Source: Dermacentor variabilis
Taxonomy: Eukaryota > Arthropoda > Arachnida > Ixodida > Ixodidae
Assembly (NCBI RefSeq): GCF_050947875.1
Contig: NC_134572.1
Coordinates: forward strand, 126,039,605 to 126,103,604
DNA length: 64,000 nt
Direction of reading: 5' to 3'
Each line of letters opens with the position of its first letter. Positions within the stretch are counted from its first letter, which is position 1. Below the pieces are notes generated by a model. It had not been told where the DNA came from. It saw nothing but the letters and a program-made list of their open reading frames with translations, and ran no database searches. Positions 43,358 to 52,475 of the stretch are shown here, one piece after another. The position numbers and the translations under genes are program-made.

Positions 43358-46300
43358 TCAGGAACGTTTACCATCATGCACACCACTGCTTCCCTTTGTC
43401 TATAAGGTTTGAGCAGATTACAGTGGTAAACTTGCTGTGCTTTCCGCTTTCCTGGCAGACTTACCACGTAGTTAACGTCCGACAGTTTCTGAACAATTCG
43501 TGCTGGGCCCTCCCACTGCACGTCTAGTTTGTTGTTTAGCGATGTGCGCAATATCATGACCTCATCGCCAACCTCAAAACGACGGGCCCTGGCTGTCCGA
43601 TCATAATAAACCTTGGCCCTCTGCTGGGCCTTTGTCATTGCTTCACCTGACAACTCCTGTGCCCTTCTTAAGCGTTCGAGGAGCTTAAGTACGTACTCCA
43701 CCACGACTGGGTCGTCGCCCCTACCTTCCCATGATTCTCGAAGCATGCGAAGCGGAGATCGAAGCGAGCGACCGTACACCAGTTCAGCTGGCGAAAACCC
43801 CGTAGCCGCATGCGGCGCGGTCCTTAAAGCAAACATCACCCCAGGCAGACACAGCTCCCAGTCAGTTCGATGTTCAAAACACAACGCTCTCAACACGCGC
43901 TTCATGACGGAGTGGAGCTTCTCAACGGAATTCGACTGTGGGTGGTACACTGAGCTGTGTAACAGCTTTACCCCACACCTTTCGAGAAAAGTTGTCGTCA
44001 AAGCGCTAGTAAACACGGTGCCCTGATCTGATTGGATTTCCGCAGGGAAACCAACTCGCGCAAATATGGACAGTAGTGCATTAACTATCTCAACTGAGCT
44101 GAGTTCTTTAAGCGGCACTGCTTCAGGGAACTTTGTCGCTGGGCAGATCACAGTCAAAATGTGTCTGTACCCCGTGGCTGTTACCGGCAGAGGTCCCACA
44201 GTATCAATAACGAGCCGTCTAAAAGGCTCCGTAATGATAGGTACCAATTTCAACGGCGCCCTCGATTTGTCCCCTGGTTTGCCCACCCGCTGACAAGTGT
44301 CACATGTCCTCACGAAATGGTCTGCGTCCCGAAAACACCCTGGCCAATAGTACTCTTGCAAGAGACGGTCCTTAGTTTTCTTAACTCCTAGGTGTCCGGA
44401 CCACGAACCCCCATGTGACAAGCGCAACAGATCCTGACGATAGCATTGAGGCACGACCAGCTGATCGAACTCCACTCCTCGGCGGTCTAGATACTTCCGG
44501 TACAGGACTCCACCTCTTTCCACAAAACGCGCAGTTTTCCTGGCGATACCTTCTTTGACATTGCAGCGCACGTTTTCCAGGCTGCCATCCTTTTTTTGCT
44601 CGGCTATCAAAGCCGTCCGGCTGACTTTTAGCAACCTATCAAGTCCGTCTGACGTAGGCGCGATGAGCAAATCAGTAGATAGCTCTTCTAACTTTCCCGC
44701 GTCGGGCGTTTCCTCTCCAGTATCTGGCGCCTTTAACGTTACAGACTCAAGTTTATTCAGTTCGGGCGTGCTCGGAATATCAGCTTGCTGCGCCTCTGAC
44801 CCTTTTTCGTTGTTTGATAACGTCGGCCCCGCAACTACCGCCTTTGCAGCGAGCTCCCGAACCTTCGATCTGGTTAAGGCCTGAACACTAGCTTCACCAA
44901 ACAAAAGCCCCTTCTCGCGCAGGAGGTGATCGGACCTGTTTGAAAATAGGTACGGGTACTGGGGTGGCAGCATAGATGACACTGCCGCCTCTGTCTCAAG
45001 CGCTCCGAAAGGTCCTTCAATAAGCACCCTTGCTACTGGCAGACACACGCTATGAGCTTCCACGGCTTGCTTGATCCACGCGCACTCGCCCGTGAACATA
45101 TGGGGTTCTACGTAAGATGGGTGAACTACATCCATCGTAGCTGCGGAATCGCGAAGCACTCGGCACTCTTTCCCGTTCACGAGGAGGTCTCGCATGTAAG
45201 GCTCGAGAAGCTTCATGTTCTCGTCAGTGCTGCCTATTGAAAAAAACACAACTTTTGGTGTTGTTTCCGGACACTGCGCCGAAAAGTGACCCGGCTTCTG
45301 GCACGTATAACACAAGCGCGCTCGCCTCATCTCGAACCGCTTTCTGCGTTTGGCTGCCGCCGTCTCTTTACGTTTGGTCGGACTGCTTTCACTCGCATCC
45401 TCACTACGCGTGTCCCCCTTTAATCTCATGGGCGTGAACTTCGGCCTCTCAAACTTCGAGCCAAATTCACCCTTTTGACCGTCCTTAGCTCCGCGAGCTC
45501 GACGCGTCACAAACTCCTCGGCTAGCTCAGCGGCTCTAGCCACCGTACTCACGTCTGGCCTATCCAAGACCCAGTATCGCACGTTCTCCGGTAACCGACT
45601 ATAAAACTGTTCTAGCCCGAAACACTGCAGAACTTTATCGTGGTCACCAAACGCTTTCTCTTCTTTGAGCCACTCCTGCATGTTCGACATAAGCCTATAC
45701 GCAAACTCTGTATATGACTCACTTCTGCCTTTCTCATTTTCCCGAAACTTCCGACGGAACGCCTCCGCAGACAGCCGGTACTTTTTTAGAAGACTCGATT
45801 TCACTGTGTCGAAATCCTCTGCCTCCTCTCTATCCAAGCGAGCGACTACGTCGGCCGCCTCGCCGGGTAACAAAGTGAGCAAGCGCTGTGGCCACGTTTC
45901 CCGAGAGAACCCCTGCTTCTCGCACGTTCGCTCAAAGTTAACCAGGAACAAACCAATGTCCTCTCCAAGCTTAAACGGCCGCATCAGGTCCGTCATTTTG
46001 AACAATACGCGTTCTCCTGCACCGTGTGCCTGACTTCCATTACGAGCGCGTTCCATCTCTACCTCAAGACGCTTCATTTCCAAAGCGTGTTGACGGTCAC
46101 GCTCTTGTTGCTCTCGCTCTTTCTGTTCTTTACGTTCACGCTCTTCTTTTTCTTTCTGTTCTTTACGTTCACGCTCTTCTTTTTCTTTCTGCTCTTTAAG
46201 TTCGCGCTCCTGTCTTTTTGCAGTCTCTCTCTCTTCAATAGTCTCAAGGCATTCCGACAGCTCGTCATCCTCAGCCTCTAACTCAAGAATAGCCTTTAGC

Positions 46301-46392
46301 AGTTCAGGTTTCCTGAGTTTGTCCGAGACATCCAGACCCAACTCTCTTGCAAGCTCCAACAATTTCGGTTTGCGCAACGACTTCAAATCCAT
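43330..46392 (-). CDS. gag-pol: Gag-protease-integrase polyprotein of the young Gmr1-like element
   Basis: ATG at 46392, stop TAG at 43330-43332, 1020 residues. The order is: SAP-like motif (3-36); a K/E/R-rich coiled coil (45-118) with repeated KEERERKEQ units; capsid (about 128-300) whose last 90 residues resemble a SCAN domain (LEQFYSRLPE, RAAELAEEFVTRR); CCHC knuckle C361-x2-C364-x4-H369-x4-C374; protease-like region with D415-S-A instead of D-S/T-G; integrase HHCC finger H660, H667, C697, C700; catalytic core D730, D789, E824 (34 residues between the last two); and a GPY/F-like end near 955-990 (VQWEGPARIV). It supplies the particle shell, maturation and integration. Finding integrase here, before RT, is the unusual point. 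Confidence 0.9.
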   Translation of the reverse strand: MDLKSLRKPKLLELARELGLDVSDKLRKPELLKAILELEAEDDELSECLETIEERETAKRQERELKEQKEKEERERKEQKEKEERERKEQKEREQQERDRQHALEMKRLEVEMERARNGSQAHGAGERVLFKMTDLMRPFKLGEDIGLFLVNFERTCEKQGFSRETWPQRLLTLLPGEAADVVARLDREEAEDFDTVKSSLLKKYRLSAEAFRRKFRENEKGRSESYTEFAYRLMSNMQEWLKEEKAFGDHDKVLQCFGLEQFYSRLPENVRYWVLDRPDVSTVARAAELAEEFVTRRARGAKDGQKGEFGSKFERPKFTPMRLKGDTRSEDASESSPTKRKETAAAKRRKRFEMRRARLCYTCQKPGHFSAQCPETTPKVVFFSIGSTDENMKLLEPYMRDLLVNGKECRVLRDSAATMDVVHPSYVEPHMFTGECAWIKQAVEAHSVCLPVARVLIEGPFGALETEAAVSSMLPPQYPYLFSNRSDHLLREKGLLFGEASVQALTRSKVRELAAKAVVAGPTLSNNEKGSEAQQADIPSTPELNKLESVTLKAPDTGEETPDAGKLEELSTDLLIAPTSDGLDRLLKVSRTALIAEQKKDGSLENVRCNVKEGIARKTARFVERGGVLYRKYLDRRGVEFDQLVVPQCYRQDLLRLSHGGSWSGHLGVKKTKDRLLQEYYWPGCFRDADHFVRTCDTCQRVGKPGDKSRAPLKLVPIITEPFRRLVIDTVGPLPVTATGYRHILTVICPATKFPEAVPLKELSSVEIVNALLSIFARVGFPAEIQSDQGTVFTSALTTTFLERCGVKLLHSSVYHPQSNSVEKLHSVMKRVLRALCFEHRTDWELCLPGVMFALRTAPHAATGFSPAELVYGRSLRSPLRMLRESWEGRGDDPVVVEYVLKLLERLRRAQELSGEAMTKAQQRAKVYYDRTARARRFEVGDEVMILRTSLNNKLDVQWEGPARIVQKLSDVNYVVSLPGKRKAQQVYHCNLLKPYRQREAVVCMMVNVPEELPVELPD

Positions 46393-46686
46393 GGCTGCTC
46401 TGAATGCTGCTTTCTCTACTGCTTACTATTGTCTTGCCGCAAACTAACCCGGCAGCAACGACAACCACAATTACCAGCTCTGTTTCTGACACTAACAAAA
46501 GCCTGGCAAAGCTCAGAAGAAGAAAGTCCCGCACTCACCAAACCTCGCAGGCAGGAATTCCGCGCAGTCGTTCCGCTGCAGGCAACCAGTCGTCACACAG
46601 GGCTCGTTGCACTGCTCCCGGATCGTCGTTGAGCTGCTCAGCATACCGTCAACTGCATCTCTTCGCTGCTGGCCTCCGTTGTCGCG
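46393..46686 (-). other. 5' leader of the young element
   Basis: About 0.3 kb between the primer site and the gag ATG. It should contain packaging signals, but I recognise none. Plus-strand frames crossing it (46404-46754) are chance. Confidence 0.5.
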
Positions 46687-46704
46687 ATCCCACCGCTGCC
46701 ACCA
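46687..46704 (-). promoter_or_regulatory. Primer-binding site matching tRNA-Leu
   Basis: The plus strand reads ATCCCACCGCTGCCACCA, equal over 18 nt to the 3' end (with CCA) of animal tRNA-Leu of the AAG/UAG type. The minus-strand element RNA is therefore complementary to that tRNA. It lies 2 nt from the LTR end (46707), the usual spacing. Confidence 0.85.
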
Positions 46705-46706
46705 GA

Positions 46707-47464
46707 TGTTTGGGATCGGACTGCTGGTACGATCTGTTGGGAACTCGGCGCTGACGCCCGTGGTTGTACCTGGGTCGCAAGCCCCAAGGGTAGCGTTGGC
46801 CTGGCGGCCTGGGGTACAACTGGAAGCATCCGAAGGTCCCGGCAAAGCAAGAGTCGACTGGTAACAACGAAACAACTTGTTTATTTTAACATCGCAAAGA
46901 GTTGGCGGTCAGGTTTGACCGTAGTAGAGAGACGGGAGAGCACTTCACTCAACAGAAGAAATCGGAGCCCTCCTTTTGGCGTCCGGGGGCAGCTGTTTTT
47001 ATACTCTCGCAGTTGAGGGCAAGAAGGAACCCCTCAAAAGACGAGCACGTGAATGTACAATGGGCTAATGGTGACGCACACTGTCGTAGCGATGCCGTAG
47101 CACCATGTCGAGCACGATCTCGTAGCACCCTGTCGTGGCGCTGCCGGTCGGACACAATGACTGTAATGAGAGGATGGTCCCTGCTTTGGCATCGCCTGTT
47201 TCGGGCACAATGACTGGAACGAGATCCCTGCTTTGGCATCGCCTGTTTCGGGCACAATGACTGGAATGAGATCCCTGCTTTGGCATCGCCTGTTTCGGGC
47301 ACAATGACTGGAATGCGAGGATGATCCCTAGGCGGTCGCATCGCCGCAGTCGCGCCTGGAAACACCTGGCGATGAGTGTTGCGGCGACGACGATCGGGCC
47401 AAAATGTCTGCCGCCCCGCCGCAGTCGCGCCGGCAAAACCACGTGTCGCAGGCGAAACGCAACA
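46707..47464 (-). repeat. 5' LTR of the young Gmr1-like element
   Basis: The partner of 40644-41401, with no difference that I can find over 758 bp. It promotes the element transcript. The three 47-bp units lie at 47179-47225, 47226-47272 and 47273-47318. Confidence 0.95.
46996..47003 (-). promoter_or_regulatory. TATA box in the 5' LTR
   Basis: TATAAAAA on the minus strand, downstream of the 47-bp repeats and upstream of AATAAA. Transcription should start about 25-30 bp to its left on the plus-strand scale. Confidence 0.6.
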
Positions 47465-47468
47465 GCGC

Positions 47469-48022
47469 CCAGACAAATGAGGAACAATGAAATTCGATAT
47501 GTATCCAGCAACGAAAAGTGCTGCACAAGGCGACGCAACTCCCGTGCGTTCAAATCAGGGCGACCCCAGCAAGGGCCTTGCACATCTGCTCGCATGCCTA
47601 GCACTGAATTAAAATCTCCGACAAGCACTACGTGACGACTGCCTAAGAAATACACGTCCTTGCCACGAAAAAAATAATTCGAAGTGGCCTGCGCGGTGAC
47701 CTAAATGAAGACAGCACACAATCAAATGCCAATATCCACCCAGTCTCGTCATAAGAAAACATGAGGACCTCGCAAGGAAGCTCTCTTGAATATAATAATA
47801 CCGACTCCTCTAGAACGTAATGTCGCGAAACAGAAAAAAAAAACAATCTAGGAAGAAAGTGCATTTGAAAGCAAGAACACGCTCAGTGTTGAAAAAATTT
47901 GTTTCTTGCAAACACATAATGTCACAATTTTTAGCGAATGTCACTCAGATAAATTCGGCTTGTTCTATGGGACTGCGGAACTCCTGCGCGTTTAATGAAA
48001 TAATATTCAGGGGGTCAGCCAT
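47469..48022 (-). pseudogene. Tx1-like ORF2 start: AP-type endonuclease, N-terminal half
   Basis: An ATG at 48022 opens MADPLNIISLNAQEFRS, the usual first motif of such endonucleases (LN...N). The active-site motif GDFNSVLG lies at about 47619-47596. The trace goes on to SFVWAR right at the LTR boundary and continues on the other side of the LTR element. The enzyme would nick target DNA to prime reverse transcription. Frameshifts between the motifs show decay in addition to the insertion. Confidence 0.65.
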
Positions 48023-48039
48023 ATTTAGTTTTAAAACTG

Positions 48040-49548
48040 TCGCCGAGCTGACTTGGTAGTGTTGTTCAAGTGAACGCCCCGGGAAAAGTCTAGGGGAGAT
48101 GCACCATGCACATGACAGACCAAACACTTCGACCCTAGCGAAGAAAGTGGAGGTTTCATTGGCTGCTGTAATTCGACGAGGTGATCCGCGGGGCGCCTTC
48201 CGAGCCATGGAGGCTGACATGTGGGCCCGATATACATCTCGTGGGACCGCCATTTCCACGTCGAGTCTATGCAGGCTTGGCCAGAGTCGAAAGCTACTAT
48301 GAAATCCGAGGCTGAAGCTGTTTTCTGATGAGGATGATGTCGGTAGCGGTTGGGTGATGTCATAGCCGCCGACAACATCGACAGCCGGGGTGTAATTCAG
48401 ATGCAACTGCACAGTGGCTGTTGCAAAAAGGCCGGAAATCGGATGCAGCGTTGCAAGTGACGTAATTAAGGCAGGTGAAGTGACAGCACATTTCGTTGTT
48501 GTATTGAGCGTAGAAATCGCAGGGTCAGCCGTTTTAGCCGTCTTTAAGACCTTTGTGCGACCAGGAGGACTTATGGAAGGAACCGAAGTGGAGGCTCTAT
48601 TGGCCACAGCATGCGTGTCCTTTGCTGCTTCGAAAGCCAGCGAATAGGGCGGGTTGTGATCCGCCACGTCACGAATAGCACGGTCTTCTTTTTTGGTGAA
48701 AGAAGGTGGCGAACATGGCGCGTTATGACTGCCCGAGCTGCATGCTTCTTCATTGTTATTTGCCGACCGTGGTTGATGCGGTGTCAAGGCAATTTCTTTC
48801 GTTACGGCGCCACGGGCAGTCGCAATCGCAGCTGACGCCGGCAGTAAGAGGTAAAGGGCTCCGGCAGCAGTGTCTGAGTATGAACGGCGCACAGTGCTTA
48901 CGACCGTAGGGTGACCGGACCCGCAACGCCGACAAGCGCGGTCACATCCGTCCCTTTTGTGGCGATGGATGCCACAACGGCCACAGAACACTGCGGAGCA
49001 CTATGACGGTAGCGGTCCCTGGAGCAGCACCGACGACTCACGCGTCGCAAGCCGCGGTAGTCAAACGTCACACGGTGACCAGAGACCCGCAGGTAATAGG
49101 GGACAGGGGTTGTGGTGCTCATTTCTATCCGAACGAAGCGGGTGCCCGTGAGCAGGCTACATCACCCGCTCATAAGACCAGCGTTAACAGACAGGACATT
49201 GCCGTATAATGATATTGCCTGGACGAGGACTTCGTTCACAATCCAAGACTGCAAGAAGAGGCAGGTTACGCTGGTGACTGGCGGTACGACGGAAATGACA
49301 AGACAACGCTCGCCACCGATAACAAAGGAGCAAGCATTAGCGATTATAGTCATGGAAACCATGGTTTTGACGGTGACTTGGAAGTTGAGGCCTGCCATGT
49401 GCTGAACGCAATAGACGTTAAAGAGGCCAACTATTGAGGCCGTCCCGTGGACGACGGTCTCGGTACCATTCCCCGTAGGGCCTTCGAAGGAGTGCACGAC
49501 GCTGTAGGCGCCATGGCGGGAGGGGTGGATGTTCCTGACGTGAAACAC
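48040..49548 (-). pseudogene. Tx1-like ORF1 (RNA-binding, zinc knuckles)
   Basis: The minus-strand trace starts with FHVRNIHPS (49548), reaches NEVLVQAISLYGNVLSV near 49200 (RRM-like in related elements), then YYLRVSGHRVTFDYRGLRRV (about 49100-49040). Zinc-knuckle-like parts follow: RRCCSRDRYRHSAPQC (about 49040) and CGRCGIHRHKRDGC with CRRCGSGHPT (48985-48905), then RRSYSDTAAG. The rest to about 48060 is low-complexity linker rich in S, T, A and P. ORF1 would bind element RNA. At least one frameshift lies between the RRM-like part and the knuckles. Confidence 0.6.
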
Positions 49549-49604
49549 GCAGGGATGTGAGCAGAAGCACTTCTGCTCCGAAACGAATCCAAAACTTCAG
49601 GCGA

Positions 49605-50030
49605 AGTAATGAAGAATCAGCAATTGCTGCATGAACTCCGCAATTGCCAATCTATGACGTTGGGGTCTATCCCTTTAGCAGAAATAGTAATGCAAGCCTT
49701 TTGTGCATATAAATGTTTTTTATCAATAAACTACCAATATTTCTCGGTCGTAAGACGCAGAGAGGCTACTTTTCATGCAGAGCATCGAACGTCAATTGAA
49801 ACTTTTAAATACAAAGAAGCAAAGCCAGAATAAAGCGCCATTATCTCCGAAGTATTAACAAGTATTTTTCGTGTATTGCAAAGGCACACGGCATGGCGCG
49901 AGACTGAGGAACCAGCTAAGCTAATGCTATAAAACGGTTCAAATTGCATGTGTTCGTTATAGTGTGCAACAAATATCACGCGGTATGCTGATTTAAAGTA
50001 TGAATGAATGAATGAAAGACTATTAAAAAG
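49605..50030 (+). repeat. Dispersed repeat D, copy A, first part
   Basis: CGCAATTGCCAATCTATGACG, TTTATCAATAAACTACCAATA, CATGCAGAGCATCGAACGT and GCGGTATGCTGATTTAAAGT match 57280-57640 in the same order. The match breaks near 50030 and resumes at 51505 and again at 52312, so copy A is split by insertions. Confidence 0.65.
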
Positions 50031-51055
50031 TTGGCCGACGATTACATTTATTGCTAATACAATCTTTGAGCGCAGCTGCTGCCTTACTTTAACAACAGGC
50101 AACTGCATACAGAACACGCAGTACCGAACGGAGGCGGTTCTGCGTTTCGGATTAGGCAGCACACACCGCGATACGCCGCCATCGAGCCGGCGCTCCGGCG
50201 ACGCGCCATCGCGCCATCTGATCTTGGGTCACCGCCGCGGAGAGGGGGGGATTAGCAATTATTATTTAATGTTTCTTCTGAGTTGGGATGAGGAAACGGG
50301 TGGAGAACAGGGGTATTGAGTAGAGGTCACACACTCATTCACTCACAGACAGGCCTCAGTGTGGCCGCACAAGTTCGGAGTGGGAAGTAGAAGTAAGGGG
50401 ACGAAACACTGTAACTGTCTTTCGAGTCACCGCAGCGGCACTGTGCCAGGGAAGGGGAGGTATAGGGCAAGATTGGGGGCGGGAAAAGGACAGCCAGGCG
50501 CAAGCACTGGCCGAGGCGACAAATGCCACTGATGAACGCGCCCCGACAACGGGGAAACGAGAGACACGGCTGAAATCAGTACAGCTACGCGACGCGGAGA
50601 CAAAGGAGCGGAGAGCCATGGATCACGCCCGAGGATGCAAGGAGCGCCCGCCACCGGCACCGCGGTAGTGCCGCGACAGCGGGAGAAGGGACGGTGAGAG
50701 CGGAGGGGTCAGAATCGGTGAAAGTCACCGCAATGGCGCTGCGCGGAGGAAGGGGACAAGATGATAGGCGAGAACACGTGATGCAGCTTTGGTGGACAAG
50801 GGGAAAGCAAGGCTCGTGCCGTGCGCGAGAGAGCACCAGGAGTGCGCGCTGCTCTAGCTGCGCGCACTCCTGGTGCTATCTCGCGCACGGCTCGAGCCTT
50901 GCTTTCCCCTTGTCCACCAAAGCCGCATCACGTGTTCTAGAGCAGCGCACTGGCCGTGGCTATGGAGCGCTGGTTACGGCGAGGCACAACGGCGAGGCCG
51001 ACGGCGAACTGAAGCGTGGGAACGGGCACAAAATAGCTGCGCTTTAAAAGAAGCA
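50031..51055. other. Inserted GC-rich stretch holding a large palindrome
   Basis: The stretch belongs to the material that splits repeat D copy A. It contains the palindrome at 50771-50938 and no recognisable protein. The frames of 74-117 codons on both strands lack motifs. It may be the 5' part of the LINE whose end follows, but no RT or RNase H motif is visible. Confidence 0.35.
50771..50938. repeat. Near-perfect 168-bp palindrome
   Basis: The left arm (about 50771-50850) starts AGAACACGTGATGC and includes GGACAAGGGGAAAGCAAGG and AGCACCAGGAGTGCGCGC. The right arm (about 50860-50938) is its inverse with about three mismatches. The loop is about 10 nt. As RNA it would fold into a stable 75-80-bp hairpin. 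Confidence 0.85.
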
Positions 51056-51059
51056 CAGC

Positions 51060-51502
51060 CTCTGCTACCCCGACCTTTAATCATCCATCGAGTGTAAAGC
51101 GTGCGGAGTTGGAGCTGCGCTGTAGCACATGCTGTGGGAATGCACCGGTAGTGAGCAACAGGAATCCCCAAAGAACGGAGTAGAAATGGCAGTCTCGAAC
51201 CGTGGGGCGCGTTGGGAGGCGGCCCTGTTCAGCCACGTGCTCGCTAATCAACTCTGGGTCATCTGGCACTGCGAGGAAGGCACCCGTGACCAAGGACTCG
51301 AGGCCGTCACCTAGGCTGGGGTGCTTATGGCCCTACCCCGACCAAAAGCCGGAGATGTCAAATAAAATTTTCACTCACTCACTCACTCACTCACTCACTC
51401 ACTCACTCACTCACTCACTCACTCACTCACTCACTCACTCACTCACTCACTCACTCACTCACTCACTCACTCACTCACTCACTCACTCACTCACTCACTC
51501 AC
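51060..51502 (+). pseudogene. 3' end of an RNase-H-type LINE with an (ACTC)n tail
   Basis: A frame trace gives a zinc-finger tail with HMLWECTG (about 51120-51145), then RWEAALFSHVLANQLWV and a closing GLEAVT before the stop near 51313. The 3' untranslated region contains AATAAA at 51361-51366 and ends in about 130 bp of ACTC repeats (51372-51502). Tetranucleotide tails of this kind mark LINE 3' ends. The 110-codon frame through the repeat (HSLT units) is not a gene. Confidence 0.6.
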
Positions 51503-51504
51503 AT

Positions 51505-51595
51505 GGAAGGGATCATATAGCCTCATGGGCGTAGTATAGAATCTTATACAGTCAGTAAGACGTGCTTCCGAATGATCAAAAATCATGAGCTATTC
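51505..51595 (+). repeat. Dispersed repeat D, copy A, second part
   Basis: GTATAGAATCTTATACAGTC and AGTAAGACGTGCTTCCGAATG match 57690-57750 of copy B. It lies between the LINE end and the AGCGAAGCTG-type unit. Confidence 0.55.
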
Positions 51596-51617
51596 CATTC
51601 TGTGAAGGTGGTTGACC

Positions 51618-52303
51618 AGCAAAGCTGTTAAGCACACGACACGCAGGTCACACATAATTTTGAACAACGGTACGAACTCGTTTATTGTCTGGATGGATGC
51701 TTATCATGACGAGAGGTACGCACACCTATTTATTGTCTTGATCGGTGGTCAGTATTTCACTCGCCACTTCAATCACGTTCTTCGATAATGTCAAATCGAT
51801 GCACGTACGCTGCAGTGTGGTCGGTTGGGCCGGATAGGTGTGGCATCGCAAGGGATATGTCTGCAACGCGGAACGCGTAAACTACTCCCTTTTCGCTACC
51901 GACACATCCACATTGAAATCACCGACAACAATAACAAGGGTATGTTTCATCACAGCTAATTCACGCCATGGCCGCTGGATAACGCAAAGTGAGTCGCCAT
52001 GAACCTCATGGGACTATGTGTCATTGCTTTTTTTGCTTGCTCTCTCTCTTGCTTGCATACGGAGGTATGAGCCATTGATGATGACAGTTTTTGACATGCT
52101 GTTCCGCATGTTGTATGCGTGATTAGAAAGAATTTAAGCACTGTTCGCTTCACTTTGCGGAGTGATTGCAGCCTCTGCCTTACGGAAATATGATTGCTTG
52201 CTTACGGGAGTATGAATGCTTACGGGAGTATGAGCATTGAAGATGAGTTTTTGTTCACCGAGAACAAAAATGCATTAAAGCCTAGCCATATGCAGCTTCG
52301 CTG
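51618..52303. mobile_element. Insertion with AGCGAAGCTG-type ends, copy 2
   Basis: It starts AGCAAAGCTGTTAAGC and ends GCCATATGCAGCTTCGCT, like 38598-39317. It splits repeat D copy A between 51595 and 52312. There is no transposase. The inside includes a short duplication (GCTTACGGGAGTATGA, near 52199-52230). Confidence 0.5.
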
Positions 52304-52311
52304 TAAAACGG

Positions 52312-52475
52312 GGGCGTCATCCGTACGTGAATACTATTTGAAGCAAAGTACAGTACTACGTTTCTGCACTTTACAGCAAGAAATTGAAACAGAAAATCTG
52401 TCAAGGCTGTGGTGAGATATTCCATGATCAACATGTACATTATAGCCAACAACGCTGCGGCGAAGAAACGCCAGT
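52312..52475 (+). repeat. Dispersed repeat D, copy A, third part
   Basis: ACGTGAATACTATTTGAAGC, TTTCTGCACTTTACAGC and CCATGATCAAC match 57762-57905 of copy B in order. Confidence 0.6.

Larger units (their letters stand above)
40644..47464 (-). mobile_element. LTR retrotransposon, Ty3/Gypsy, Gmr1-like; near-intact young copy
   Basis: The element spans 6821 bp. The LTRs are 758 bp each (40644-41401 and 46707-47464) and I read them as identical. The duplication GCGC lies at 40640-40643 and 47465-47468. On the minus strand the order is LTR, tRNA-Leu primer site, gag-zinc knuckle-protease-integrase in one 1020-codon frame, then RT-RNase H in the -1 frame, a 3' untranslated stretch, and LTR. The integrase-before-RT order is that of Ty1/Copia, while the RT is Ty3/Gypsy. 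All catalytic residues of integrase, RT and RNase H are present and no internal stop is seen, so it may still be mobile. It interrupts the endonuclease of a Tx1-like LINE. Confidence 0.95.
37639..49548 (-). mobile_element. Tx1-like (L1 superfamily) LINE, decayed and twice interrupted
   Basis: Minus-strand traces run in element order: ORF1 with RNA-binding and zinc-knuckle parts (49548-48060), endonuclease (48022-47465 and 40643 downward), RT (about 39967-39318), and ORF2 C-terminal domain (38597-37639). A 6.8-kb LTR retrotransposon (40644-47464) sits in the endonuclease and a 0.72-kb unit (38598-39317) in the RT. Without these the element trace is about 4.3 kb. Assignment to Tx1 rests on remembered features of tick L1/Tx1 proteins. 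Confidence 0.7.

Noticed and set aside
51202..51534. 110-codon frame with HSLT repeats
   Set aside because: It is translation of the (ACTC)n microsatellite at a LINE 3' end.
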